Shown here piece by piece: positions 40,695-51,200 of a stretch of 64,000 nucleotides of DNA. The position numbers were made by a program, and so were the translations under genes. The first letter of the stretch is position 1. Each line of letters opens with the position of its first letter. Source of the stretch: an uncultured Chryseobacterium sp. (GTDB lineage Bacteria; Bacteroidota; Bacteroidia; Flavobacteriales; Weeksellaceae); contig CAJYXJ010000015.1 of the NCBI GenBank assembly GCA_913778085.1, positions 53,690-117,689 of the forward strand, read 5' to 3'. The notes beneath the pieces are model-generated. The model was not told where the DNA came from, ran no database searches, and saw only the letters and a list, made by a program, of their open reading frames with translations.

Positions 40695-41234
40695 ATGAAA
40701 AAAAACATCATTTATTTTATACTTATTGGCCTGATCGCGGTTATCGCCTTTGTACCGGGCGTAAAAGAAAAGCTTCAGGATACCTTTTTCCCGATAGCGG
40801 CCATTGAAAATGCCGTCCATATCGATGATGCAGATTACGATATCGATCTCCAGGGGATCAATGTTCCGAGTACCAACCTTAAAACATTTAAAGGAAAAGC
40901 CGTATTCCTTAACTTCTGGGGAACCTGGTGTCCGCCATGCCGTAAAGAATGGCCATCCATCCAGAAACTTTACGATACGCGAAAAGACCATGTGAGTTTT
41001 GTCCTGATCGCCATGAACGACCAGGAAGATGCGGTAAGAAAATTTTTAAAGGAAAACAATTACAACGTGCCCGTATATATTGCACAGAGCCCGATCTCAG
41101 AAAAGATTCTTCCGAAAGTCTTTCCTACAACCTATCTGCTGGATAAAGACGGCAGGATCCTCATTAAGGAAGATGCCTCAAGAGACTGGAATACAGAATC
41201 TACGCATCAGTTTATCGATAATATTATTAAATAA
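40695..41234 (+). CDS. TlpA-like thiol-disulfide oxidoreductase, membrane-anchored
   Basis: A 179-residue protein with an N-terminal hydrophobic anchor (IIYFILIGLIAVIAFVPGV). The thioredoxin domain contains the redox motif WGTWCPPCRKEWP near residue 75 (CPPC), then VLIAMNDQEDAVRKF and VFPTTYLLDKDG with the cis-Pro. It should face the periplasm and reduce or isomerise disulfides, for example in cytochrome c assembly. Confidence 0.88.
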   Translation: MKKNIIYFILIGLIAVIAFVPGVKEKLQDTFFPIAAIENAVHIDDADYDIDLQGINVPSTNLKTFKGKAVFLNFWGTWCPPCRKEWPSIQKLYDTRKDHVSFVLIAMNDQEDAVRKFLKENNYNVPVYIAQSPISEKILPKVFPTTYLLDKDGRILIKEDASRDWNTESTHQFIDNIIK

Positions 41235-41315
41235 CTTTAACTAAAATTTACATTTCATTGGTACAGAATTTGTGAAATATACAGGGTTAAAAAATTATTT
41301 AAAGCTGAACGCAAA

Positions 41316-41663
41316 ATGAAGTATTCCAAATTAAACCTGGCCAAAGAAGCCATCCGCCATAAAGGTTTCGTACAGAAAATTCCTGATATTTTCAGAATGG
41401 TGAAAATGTGGAGAAGAGGAGAATATCCGATGCGGTCGTTCGATATCATCCTGCCTCTATTGGGACTTCTGTATGTGATCTCCCCTATTGATCTGCTGCC
41501 GGAAGTAGCAGTTCCGGTAATCGGTGTATTGGATGATCTTGCGGTGCTGTCTCTGGCGATTCCGAAACTGATCCGGGAAGTGGATAAATTCCTGCTTTGG
41601 GAGGCAGATCGGAAATATAACACTGGCGGTGCAAAAATCATCGATGCAGAAATTGTTGAATAA
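41316..41663 (+). CDS. YkvA family protein (DUF1232)
   Basis: A 115-residue protein with a DUF1232/YkvA domain: LLGLLYVISPIDLLPEVAVP is the hallmark, with the PIDLLPE step. One or two hydrophobic stretches suggest membrane association. The function of the family is not established. A terminator follows, and it lies 81 nt after the TlpA-like gene. Confidence 0.85.
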   Translation: MKYSKLNLAKEAIRHKGFVQKIPDIFRMVKMWRRGEYPMRSFDIILPLLGLLYVISPIDLLPEVAVPVIGVLDDLAVLSLAIPKLIREVDKFLLWEADRKYNTGGAKIIDAEIVE

Positions 41664-41669
41664 GTAATA

Positions 41670-41696
41670 AACCATCTTTAAAGGGATGGTTTTTTC
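41670..41696 (+). terminator. Terminator of the YkvA-type gene
   Basis: AACCATC (41670-41676) pairs with GATGGTT (41685-41691), followed by TTTT. Confidence 0.75.
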
Positions 41697-41805
41697 ATAC
41701 CCATATTCAGCTATTACATGAAATAGATTATTCTAAATTACAAATTGACCATTGACTTGCGAAGCAAAATTGATTATTCACTTTCAACCTTTCATCTCAA
41801 ATCCT

Positions 41806-41813
41806 TAAATTTG
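41806..41813 (+). promoter_or_regulatory. -7 box of the UMP synthase gene
   Basis: TAAATTTG, exact, 20 nt before the ATG. Confidence 0.6.
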
Positions 41814-41833
41814 CAAACATCTAATAAAAAATA

Positions 41834-43213
41834 ATGGAAAGTAAAAAAGAATTCTTTTTAGAATGCTACAAACTGGGCATCATCAAATTCGGAAGGTTTA
41901 CCCTAAAAAGCGGTATCGAAAGCCCTTTTTACGTGGACTTAAGACCACTGGCATCAGATCCTAAGATTTTAAAAAATCTTGCCAATTACCTGTTGGATAT
42001 GCTTCCACTGGATAATTTCGATCTGATCTGCGGCGTTCCTTATGCTGCACTTCCGATGGCTACGGCGATGTCTCTCCAAAGTTATATTCCGTTAATTATT
42101 AAAAGAAAAGAAGCCAAAAACTACGGAACCAAAAAGCTGATCGAAGGCATATACCAGAAAGGCCAGAACTGCCTGTTGGTAGAAGACGTGATTACTTCCG
42201 GAAAATCCCTGATCGAAACCATCGCTGAAGTTGAGCAGGAGGACATCAAAGTAGCGGATATCGTGGTTGTTCTTGATCGTGAACAAGGTGGAAAACAGCT
42301 TCTGGAAAGCAAAGGATACCGGGTGCATACCCTTTTCAATATTTCGGAAGTATGCTCGATTCTTAAAGAAAACGGGGAATTATCGGATGATGAAGTAACG
42401 AGAATTCAGGATTTCTTAAAAGGAAATCATATCCAGTTTGAAGAAAAATCAAGGCTTTCCTATCAGGAGAAATTCGGGCAAGCCCAGCATTCCGTTTCAA
42501 GAAAGCTTCTGGAAACCGCATTGGCTAAAGAATCAAACCTGATTGCTTCTGCCGACGTTACGACCACCCAGGAACTGTTGGATCTTGCTGAAAAAGTAGG
42601 TCCACATGTGATCGCTTTAAAAACGCACATCGATATCATCTCCGATTTTGAATACGAAAAAACCATCACGCCTTTAAAAGCATTGGCGGCAAAACACAAT
42701 TTCCTTTTGATGGAAGACCGCAAATTTGCAGACATCGGAAATACGCAGGAACTTCAGTTCACCAGCGGTGTTTTCAAAATTACCGAATGGGCTGATTTTG
42801 TGACTTCGCAGGTCATCGGAGGATTTGAATCGCTGGACTGCTTCAGAAACGTTGGTGTTGTGGCCATTATCGGCATGTCTTCCAAAGGTGCTTTAACGAC
42901 GACTGCATATCGCGAAGAAGCATTAAAGGTAGCTTCTTCACACCCGAATGTAATCGGAGGAGTTTCCCAGAATCCGCTTCCTGAAGAAATGTTACTTTTC
43001 ACGCCGGGCGTCAACCTGGCTGATTCCGGAGATGGAAAAGGCCAGCAGTACAATACCCCGGAACATGTATTTAAAACCCTTCATACCGATTTCATTATCG
43101 TAGGAAGAGGGATTTACAAAGCTGAAAATCCGGAAACAGCAGCAATGACGTATAAAACTGAAGGTTGGAACGCTTATTTAAACTCACTGGAAAAAAAAGC
43201 CATTCAGAATTAA
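41834..43213 (+). CDS. Fused orotate phosphoribosyltransferase and OMP decarboxylase (UMP synthase)
   Basis: Catalyses the last two steps of UMP synthesis in one protein of 459 aa. Residues 1-200 are orotate phosphoribosyltransferase, with the PRPP motif LLVEDVITSGKSLIE near residue 115. Residues 215-459 are OMP decarboxylase, with ALKTHIDII and the catalytic EDRKFADIGNT (the Asp-x-Lys set), and a C-terminal FIIVGRGIYKAENP. Separate pyrE and pyrF genes are more usual in bacteria; the order matches the eukaryotic UMPS. It starts at the first ATG after a clear promoter. Confidence 0.92.
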   Translation: MESKKEFFLECYKLGIIKFGRFTLKSGIESPFYVDLRPLASDPKILKNLANYLLDMLPLDNFDLICGVPYAALPMATAMSLQSYIPLIIKRKEAKNYGTKKLIEGIYQKGQNCLLVEDVITSGKSLIETIAEVEQEDIKVADIVVVLDREQGGKQLLESKGYRVHTLFNISEVCSILKENGELSDDEVTRIQDFLKGNHIQFEEKSRLSYQEKFGQAQHSVSRKLLETALAKESNLIASADVTTTQELLDLAEKVGPHVIALKTHIDIISDFEYEKTITPLKALAAKHNFLLMEDRKFADIGNTQELQFTSGVFKITEWADFVTSQVIGGFESLDCFRNVGVVAIIGMSSKGALTTTAYREEALKVASSHPNVIGGVSQNPLPEEMLLFTPGVNLADSGDGKGQQYNTPEHVFKTLHTDFIIVGRGIYKAENPETAAMTYKTEGWNAYLNSLEKKAIQN

Positions 43214-43242
43214 AATCTTTACGGAATTAATACAAAATAAGT

Positions 43243-43250
43243 TATATTTG
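43243..43250 (+). promoter_or_regulatory. -7 box of the barrel-tailed M1-like gene
   Basis: TATATTTG, exact, 17 nt before the TTG start at 43268. Confidence 0.6.
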
Positions 43251-43267
43251 ATACTTTATCACAGTAA

Positions 43268-46084
43268 TTGAAAAGGATCAGTATTTGTCTTATTTTGTTT
43301 TTGGGTGTTGCAGAAGTTTCTGCGCAGAAAGATAGTATTTACATACAGGCCAAACTGTCTCAGGACAGGAAGATGCTGGATGTGAAGGAAGAAATCATGT
43401 ATTACAATCATTCTGAGAAAGACTTGGACACCATCAGGCTTTTAAACTGGGTCGCAGCCTATAACAGGCGCAATACGGCTTTGGTATACCGCAAACTGGA
43501 AGACCGGAATACAGATCTGCACTTTGCCAAACAGAACCAGCTCGGTAAACTGCTGCAATTACAGGTTAGAAGCGTGGATGAAGAAATTCCCGTAAGCAAC
43601 ACTTCAGACGAAAATCTTTTTCTTCCCTTAAAAGAAATTTTAAAACCCGGGGAAAAAATAAAACTGCAGCTGCAATATCAGATCCAGCTTCCCGATAGCA
43701 GGTTTACAGGATATGGAGTTTCTGCTGTTCATACAGCCTTAAAATATTTCTTTATTGTTCCGGATCGTTTTGATCCGGACAATATTTCTTCCAGGAAGTA
43801 TCATGACATCGAAGAATCGGTAAGCTTTAACACTTTCTGGACGGTAAACTTTGATCTTCCGGTGAATTATTTCGTGGAAAGTAATCTCAGGCAGACCCAG
43901 AGCCATTCATTCAGCGGATACCTGGATACTGATCCGGAATTCCTGATTTCTCCTAATGAATATCCTTCAATTACCGTCAATACGGACGACATCCGTACCG
44001 AGGTTACATTCGGATATAATCTGAGCCTTGAAGAAAGACAGAACCTGGAATTTTATCTTCCTCTGCATTTAAAATTTATAAAAGAAAGAATCGGCACCAT
44101 TCCTGAAAGGATTTTTATTTCCGGAAAGTTCAGGAATAAGGAGGATTTTTTCGGTAACAATGATATTGTTTTCTGGAAATACCGTTTCAGGCTATTTACT
44201 GCGGCGGAAAATGCGGATATGGATTATTTCGGGATCATTTCCAAAAAGATCCTTGATGAAAGCATCATTACGGATAAACAGAATTTCCACTGGTTCAAGA
44301 ACGGACTGAAATCGTATCTTGAAATCCAGTATCTGAAGAAATTCTATTCCGAAACCAAGCTCCTGGGAATGTTGAACGACACTAAAATTTTCGGAATCAA
44401 GCCTCTGAAACTGTTCCATGCTTCGGATGTGAAACTCATTGAGCGTTACGGCCTGGCCTATCAATATATCATGTCCCAGAATCTGGATCAGAAGATCGAT
44501 GAAAGATTCGCTGCCCTGAGCAATTTCAACGATATGGCCATCAGCAGCTTTGAGACGGGTACCTTGTTTAATTATTCTGCGGATAAAATGGGCTATCAGA
44601 ATTTTGAAAGCCTGGTTCAGGATTTTATTGTCCGGAATAACGATAAGCAGGTGGATCCCAGAGATTTTTTGAAGGAGCTGGCCGAAAAAGATAAGAGAAC
44701 TTCTTATCTGTCTGAATTTATCCAGCACAAAAACAGAGTGAATTTCACTCTGAAAAGATTCAGAAAAGACGGTGACTCGCTGGACATTAAAATTCAGAAA
44801 AATACATTAGCCAATATCCCGGTAAAACTTCAGACGACCTCAGAAGAAGGCCGGGTCAAAGAATATTGGGTGGAAACGGAGGAGAATCAGAAGATAAAAA
44901 CCATTTCGATTCCTGCTGTAGATATTTACAAAATCACCCTGAACGACGATTATATTTTTCCTGAATCCAACTATAGGGACAACTACCTGTATGCCAAAGG
45001 ATTGTTTTCCAATACCAAAAAAATAAAGCTTAAACTTATAAAAGATATTCCGAATCCTGAATTCAATGAGATTTACATCAATCCCCGGGTACGGTTCAGC
45101 AACACCTACGACAAGTTCCTGATCGGGCTTAATTTTAAAAACCAGTCTTTCTTCGACCAGAAGTTTTTATACTCCCTGACCCCTACTTATAGTACGGGAA
45201 CCGGAAAATTAACCGGCTCAGGAGCCATCGCTTATTCTTTCCTCCCTGCTGAGAGCCTTATCCGAAGCTTAACATTCGGTGTTTCGGGATCTTACTTCCA
45301 TTATGACTATGATCTCGCCTACCGGAAGGCTTCCATTTACTCTAATTTAAATTTTATGAAAAACCCACGCAGTACGGTGAGCAGCAGCCTTGGGATTTCT
45401 TATAATTATTTTGAGAGGGATCTGAGCCAGCTGATGATCGCCAACAACGACTATGACCGCTACAATTTGTGGAGCGCCGGCTACGGATATAACGACAGCC
45501 AGAGTATTCATGAGAAAAGCCTCGGTGTAAGTACCCAATGGATGAATGATTTCCACAAAGTAACGGCAGAAGGCTTCTATCGCTGGGAATTTGCACCGAG
45601 ACAAAAGCTGAGTGTCCGTTTATTTGCCGGATATTTCATTAGAAACAATGCCCGCAACAACACTTTCAACTTCGGGATTTCCAGGGTTTCGGATTACTCC
45701 TTCTCTTATAACCTCTTAGGACAGAGTGCCACCGGAGGAATTTTATCACAGCAGTTCATTCTGGCGGATGGCGGTTTTAAATCATTTATTCCGGGAACGG
45801 TGAACAAGTGGATTACTTCCGTAAACGTAGATACCAGTGTCTGGAAAATTTTTCATGTGTATGCGGATGCAGGCGTTTACGACAATAAGAACCAGCCGAC
45901 GAAATTTATCTGGGACAGCGGCGTAAAAGTAAGGATCATTCCGGATTTTCTTGAAGTCTACCTTCCCGTACAGTCTTCTCTTGGGTTTGAACCTGCGTTC
46001 AAAGATTACGGAAAAAGGATAAGATATACGCTGATTCTTAACTTGAGCTCCATTATCAATGCGGCCAGAAGAGGCTGGTATTAA
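43268..46084 (+). CDS. M1-like protein with C-terminal beta-barrel, no visible zinc motif
   Basis: A 938-residue protein with a signal peptide (KRISICLILFLGVAEVSAQ) and TTG start. Its first part resembles the N-terminal beta domain of M1/gluzincin peptidases (EEIMYYNHSEKDLDTIRLLNW), and the middle holds HWFKNGLKSYLEI, in the place of the usual WxxEGxxxY helix. No HExxH is present, so the peptidase should be inactive. The last 300 residues are alternating amphipathic strands ending in aromatic RRGWY, as in outer-membrane barrels. Probably an outer-membrane protein with a dead peptidase domain facing outside or into the periplasm. Confidence 0.65.
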   Translation: MKRISICLILFLGVAEVSAQKDSIYIQAKLSQDRKMLDVKEEIMYYNHSEKDLDTIRLLNWVAAYNRRNTALVYRKLEDRNTDLHFAKQNQLGKLLQLQVRSVDEEIPVSNTSDENLFLPLKEILKPGEKIKLQLQYQIQLPDSRFTGYGVSAVHTALKYFFIVPDRFDPDNISSRKYHDIEESVSFNTFWTVNFDLPVNYFVESNLRQTQSHSFSGYLDTDPEFLISPNEYPSITVNTDDIRTEVTFGYNLSLEERQNLEFYLPLHLKFIKERIGTIPERIFISGKFRNKEDFFGNNDIVFWKYRFRLFTAAENADMDYFGIISKKILDESIITDKQNFHWFKNGLKSYLEIQYLKKFYSETKLLGMLNDTKIFGIKPLKLFHASDVKLIERYGLAYQYIMSQNLDQKIDERFAALSNFNDMAISSFETGTLFNYSADKMGYQNFESLVQDFIVRNNDKQVDPRDFLKELAEKDKRTSYLSEFIQHKNRVNFTLKRFRKDGDSLDIKIQKNTLANIPVKLQTTSEEGRVKEYWVETEENQKIKTISIPAVDIYKITLNDDYIFPESNYRDNYLYAKGLFSNTKKIKLKLIKDIPNPEFNEIYINPRVRFSNTYDKFLIGLNFKNQSFFDQKFLYSLTPTYSTGTGKLTGSGAIAYSFLPAESLIRSLTFGVSGSYFHYDYDLAYRKASIYSNLNFMKNPRSTVSSSLGISYNYFERDLSQLMIANNDYDRYNLWSAGYGYNDSQSIHEKSLGVSTQWMNDFHKVTAEGFYRWEFAPRQKLSVRLFAGYFIRNNARNNTFNFGISRVSDYSFSYNLLGQSATGGILSQQFILADGGFKSFIPGTVNKWITSVNVDTSVWKIFHVYADAGVYDNKNQPTKFIWDSGVKVRIIPDFLEVYLPVQSSLGFEPAFKDYGKRIRYTLILNLSSIINAARRGWY

Positions 46085-46182
46085 TGATATTTCATTTAAG
46101 GCGAATTAAAAGAAATTCAATTCATTTTTTAGCTTAAAATATAATAACATCCAGCTTCCAGGCTATTCATTAATTCACGTAT

Positions 46183-47040
46183 TTAATCTTTTACGATCTG
46201 CTGAGATACCGGTGAATTGTTGATCATTCCCGTTACGGTGTATTTCCCTTTCGGCAGTTCGATCAGGTTCATTCCATAAGATGTTTTTGTAGGAGAATGC
46301 ATGACTACCTGTCCGTATTCGTCATATATTTTTACATTCTGTATTTCGCTGCTGAAAACAATTTCTTTATTTTCCTTCAGAAAAGGATTGACGATAAAGT
46401 TGAATTTCGAATAATCCGGATCGGCAGGCGTAATGGCAATGGCCGTGTTTCCGGCAGACGAATTCATAGGAGATGCGGGAGCGGTAACAAATTCCACATT
46501 ATTGGTTCCGGTATTTCCCACTACCCTCTTGAATGCCGTGTTTGCCGCAGAAGCAAAAACAGGAACGGCATTCATTGTTCCATATGAGACAAAATCAAGA
46601 ACGGCTCCGTTTTTAGGATCCTGAAGCTGCATATTCCCGTTTACGAGCGCGATCTTTCCTGCTCTGTTGTTGAAATCGATGCCACCCGAAGAATTTTGTG
46701 CCCCATCGAAATAAACCACTTCATCCGCTATAAAATCAGGAGCGGGAAGATCTACCCTTCCGGCAACATTGACACCTTCCTGAATCAGGTAACTTTGTCC
46801 CGGATTAAGGGTAATATTGGGCAGAATATGATATTGCGTAAAATTTCCGTCAGCAGGACCGTATTGAATCGTGGTATTATTTAAAGAAGCGGATTCAGAA
46901 CCTATGTTTTTAAGCATAATATAGTCGTGGCTTAATGCGAGGTTTGGGCTTCCACCGCCTCCATATATTTCACTGATTACAATTTGTGCTTTGGTACATA
47001 CGAGAGAAACAATTCCGATAAGGGTAAAAATTTTTTTCAT
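46183..47040 (-). CDS. Secreted lamin-tail-like protein with T9SS-type C-terminal domain
   Basis: A 285-residue protein with signal peptide MKKIFTLIGIVSLVCTKAQ. Residues 20-170 look like a lamin-tail domain (IVISEIYGGGGSPNLALSHD, YIMLKNIGS, LNPGQSYLIQE). The last 75 residues (IVNPFLKENKEIVF, VKIYDEYGQVV, then LPKGKYTVTGMINN) align with the sorting tail of the 314-aa protein next to it. It should be exported by the T9SS. It is separated from that gene by 156 bp. Confidence 0.8.
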   Translation of the reverse strand: MKKIFTLIGIVSLVCTKAQIVISEIYGGGGSPNLALSHDYIMLKNIGSESASLNNTTIQYGPADGNFTQYHILPNITLNPGQSYLIQEGVNVAGRVDLPAPDFIADEVVYFDGAQNSSGGIDFNNRAGKIALVNGNMQLQDPKNGAVLDFVSYGTMNAVPVFASAANTAFKRVVGNTGTNNVEFVTAPASPMNSSAGNTAIAITPADPDYSKFNFIVNPFLKENKEIVFSSEIQNVKIYDEYGQVVMHSPTKTSYGMNLIELPKGKYTVTGMINNSPVSQQIVKD

Positions 47041-47140
47041 GATGATTTTATTTGTGGCTGCTTTGAAAAATTACAAAAACGATACCACCCGAATGAAAAT
47101 CACATATTAAAATTTGCTTAAATACTTATAAATGAACAAT

Positions 47141-47170
47141 AAAAAATCTCCGTTTCTTTGAAACGGAGAT
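47141..47170 (-). terminator. Terminator of the 314-aa T9SS protein gene
   Basis: ATCTCCGTTTC (47146-47156) pairs with GAAACGGAGAT (47160-47170); on the minus strand it is followed by TTTTTT. Confidence 0.85.
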
Positions 47171-47196
47171 CAATATTTTTATAAACAACTAATTTC

Positions 47197-48141
47197 TTAG
47201 TCCTTTAAAATTTTCTGGGAAACCGGTTTGTTGTTTACCGTACCTGTTACGATATAGTTTCCTTTTGCCAGTTCAGCAACGCTTACTGCTTCATTCTCTT
47301 TTACGGAAGCGGTTTTTACCAACTGCCCGCTCATGGTATATACTTTTACATCTTTTGCTTCAGCTCCGAAAGTAATTTCATTGTTTTTTACAAAAGTGTT
47401 TCTGATGAAGTTTCCTTTAGTTGCAGAAAGATCGGAAACGGCAAGGGTTGAAGTAGGATAAGTTCTTACCACTAAGTTATCAATAGTAACGTTCCCTGTA
47501 GTACTGCTTCCAGAACCTCCTTGTCTGATAGCTACTGAAGCCAGTGATGTAGGCAATGAACCTGTTCCTGTAGAGTTGGATAAAAGAGGCTGGGAATTAA
47601 TTTGCAGGGTAGCTGAATTTGAAGGAGTAGAGGTTGTATTATCCACAATATAAGTAACGGTAATATTTGCTGCCGTACCATAAGGAATTTCTGTTCCATA
47701 AGTAGGGGTTGTTGTACCTCCGGTTGCATTTAAGACCCCTAACGTGTATCCTGTAGCACTTCCTTTTATATATAATCTTCCGAAAAATGCAGTTACGTTA
47801 GCTCCTGCGGTAGAAGCAACCATTAAAAAGTAGTCTCCGGTAGTAGAAAGATTTGTACTATTAAGAACATTAATCGTAGCAGAATAATCTACTTTATTAA
47901 GAGCTCCTGCTGTGATAGTGTAAGGTGTGGAAAATGCAAGATTAACATCTTCCGTATTACCCGCTACTAAATTGGCAACAGATCCGTTAGCGGTAAGCTG
48001 TCCGGCTGTACCACTATGAGATACCCATCCGTTTGACGATAATGCTCCGTTGTAATTAAAATTATCGGATGCTACCGTTGTTTGAGCTACAAAACTAGAC
48101 ACAACAGCCACCGTAGCAATAAGGGAATAAAACTTCTTCAT
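47197..48141 (-). CDS. Secreted protein with T9SS C-terminal sorting domain
   Basis: A 314-residue protein. Signal peptide MKKFYSLIATVAVVSSFVAQ. Residues 20-230 are a beta-rich, Ser/Thr/Asn/Ala-rich jelly-roll-like domain (TVASDNFNYNGALSSNGWVS, TVTYIVDNTTSTPSNSATL, IDNLVVRTYP). The end (NTFVKNNEITFGAEAKDVKV, LAKGNYIVTGTVNNKPVSQK) is a sorting domain similar to that of the neighbouring gene. Extracellular or cell-surface; function unknown. Confidence 0.8.
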   Translation of the reverse strand: MKKFYSLIATVAVVSSFVAQTTVASDNFNYNGALSSNGWVSHSGTAGQLTANGSVANLVAGNTEDVNLAFSTPYTITAGALNKVDYSATINVLNSTNLSTTGDYFLMVASTAGANVTAFFGRLYIKGSATGYTLGVLNATGGTTTPTYGTEIPYGTAANITVTYIVDNTTSTPSNSATLQINSQPLLSNSTGTGSLPTSLASVAIRQGGSGSSTTGNVTIDNLVVRTYPTSTLAVSDLSATKGNFIRNTFVKNNEITFGAEAKDVKVYTMSGQLVKTASVKENEAVSVAELAKGNYIVTGTVNNKPVSQKILKD

Positions 48142-48291
48142 GATTTAAAAATTTAATTATTAATAATTTACATGACAAAATTAAACCAAATTTTCAAAAT
48201 AAGACAATAATAAGGTTAATTTTTTGTTAATGATAGTAATATCCTCTGCGTAAAGTATTTTTAAGTATTTTTACCAACTATTTTCAAAGGC

Positions 48292-51200
48292 TTGCGAAAT
48301 TATATTCTGATATTCGTGTTGTTTTTTATGGGCTTACATTCAGGTAACGCCCAGGTATTCACATGGAAAAACCCGAATATCCCGCAGGACAGCATTAAAC
48401 AGGACAGCCTGAAGCGGGACAGTATTCTTGCCGCAAGATTTGAACAGGATATCTTCGCCAAAGACACGCTGGATTTCGTAAAGACCAACAACCGGATCAT
48501 CGTTGACGAAGGGGTACTGGCCAAAAACGACAAGAAGAGATTTTTAGGAGAGCTTAATTCAAAGGGGTCCATTATCCGGGGAATTACCTTCGGAAACAAC
48601 CAGGGGCAGTCTGTGCAGAGCTCAATGGATTTGCAGATTTCCGGCAGGCTTTCCAAAGATGTAACCATTCTTGCGAGTATTTCCGACCATAATCTGCCGA
48701 TCCAGGCTGACGGTTATACCCAGACCCTGGAAGAATTCGACAAGATCTACATGCAGCTTAATATAAAGGATAAATCCATCCTGAGAGCAGGACACCTAGA
48801 CCTGGTGGAAGCCAAGAATTATTTTGCCAAATACCAGCGGCGAAGCATGGGCCTTGAGTTCCAGACGGAATTCGGAAAAGAAAATAAAACCTTTGTGGAT
48901 GTTTCGATGGGCGTAGCGCGAAGTGAATTTCACAGGATCCGTTTTCAGGGGGTGGAAGGCAACCAGGGGCCTTACCGTCTCACAGGGAAAAACGGCGAGC
49001 AGTTCATCACCCTGATCTCAGGCTCCGAACAGGTTTTTATCGATGGGATTTTAATGAAAAGAGGAGAAAACCAGGATTATGTGATTAATTACAATACCGG
49101 AGAGGTTACTTTTACCAGCTTCCGGCCGATTTTCCAGCAGAATTTCATTACCATTTCCTACAATTATGCCAACAGGAACTACTCCCGGTATCTGTTCACC
49201 GGAAAGCTTGAACATAAGAGGGAAAAACTAAAGGTCGGCCTGAACTGGTTCATGGAAAATGACAATAAAAATGCTCCCTTATCCCTGAATCTCTCCCAGG
49301 AAGACCAGGAAATCCTGGCAGCGGCAGGAAACGATCCGAACCTGATGTACGCTCCTTCCGGAGTAGTCGCAGAGTATGATGTGAACAAAATCCTGTACCG
49401 GCTGGTTCAGGACCCTAGCGGCAAGCATTATGAATTTTCCACGGATGCCACACAAACGCTTTACACCGTTTCTTACACTTATTTCGGAGCCAATCTCGGA
49501 GATTATAAAATTACCCAGACTACCAATAACGGGCGTGTTTTTCAATATGTCGGGCCGAATATGGGGGATTACCGCGCCGTGCGGAAACTTCCTTCCCCGC
49601 AAAAATCGCAGGTTTACTCCTTCAATTCCGAATATCTGCTGAAAGATGGAAAAATAGGTGCCGATATTTCATTAAGCAATTACGACGTCAATTTATTTTC
49701 ATCTAAAGATTCCGATCAGAACATCGGCTATGCATGGAGGGTTTTCGGGAACAAAACATTTACTAAAAACAATTGGAAAGGAACCCCGAATTTTGAATAC
49801 CAGTATATCGACCGGCAGTTCCATATCCTGGACCGGATCAATGATGTGGAATTTTCCCGGGATTTCAATCTTGCCCAGGAATTCAGCGGACGAACACAGA
49901 ACCGGTTTATTTTCAGCTTTTTAAATAAATGGAATAATAAATCGACCCTGAATTACAGGATCAATTACCTTGATGAGCAGGATACGTATAAAGGGATTAA
50001 AAATGACCTTGATTTTGGATGGATCAAAGGGAAATTTTTCACCAAAGGAAATCTTTCGTACCTGAATACGAATGCCGTTCTCCAGGATACCAAATTCATC
50101 AGAGGCGGTGTTTCTACGGAATTTACCGGTAAGAAGGGAAGCTGGGCAATGGGCGGAAGCATGGAGCACAACGAAAAGAAATACAACGATACCGGCCTGA
50201 TGGATGTTACCAGCTTCAGCTGGAAAGAAGTGTTCGTACAGAAGAAAGTCGGCGACAGCGCCAGAACCAAATTGCTGGCCAAAGTCTACATGAGGGATAA
50301 CGACTCGGTGCGGGACAACAGGCTGCAGAGCATGAACAATATCCTGGGCTTTATGGCCGAGAGCCAGATCATCAAAACGGAAAAAACAACACTGAATGCC
50401 TTGCTCCATTACAGAAAATTCTTCTACCAAAACCAGGATGTTGATGTATCAAGAAATAATGATTTCGTGGTCGGAAATATCCTGTACAACCAGCAGCTTT
50501 TCAGAAACGGGATGCGCCTCCAGGCTTTTTATGAGCTTGGAAACGGGCAGGAAGCCCAAAGGGAGTTCCAGTACATCAAGGTTACGGACGGTCAGGGTAT
50601 TTACAAATGGACGGATTACAACGGCGACGGCGTACAGCAGCTCGACGAGTTTGAAATTGCCGAATATTCGGATCTGGCGCAATACATCCGGATCTACACC
50701 AATTCCGTACGGTATATCCCCTCCAATAAGAATAAAATTCAGCTGGCTTTGTTTGTGAACCCGTCCATCGTCTTTAATTCTGAAAATAAATTCCTGAAAC
50801 GCTGGAACTTCAACATTTCCCTGAATTCACAAAACTCATTCTATAAAAAGGACAAAGTCCTCGTATTGAATCCTTTTGAAAAAAATGAAGACCAGATCCT
50901 GAAAAACCAGAATATTCTGGCTTCCGTACAGTTCAGCCCGACCGATAAATCCGGCTGGAACGGGAATTACCGATTTATCTCGAATGACAACCTCATCAAT
51001 GCCAATTTCAGCAATGAGGAGCGGGAACAGACTTCCCATTTCCTGAATATCGGGTATTGGTTCAACAAAGAATTCAGGATCGACTGGGAAAATTCCGTTC
51101 ATGACCTTAAGAACTCATCCCAGCTGTTTGCGACAAGGGATTACCGTCTAAATAATTTTGAGACCAAACCAAAAGCTACTTATAAATTTACGGATGCCAT

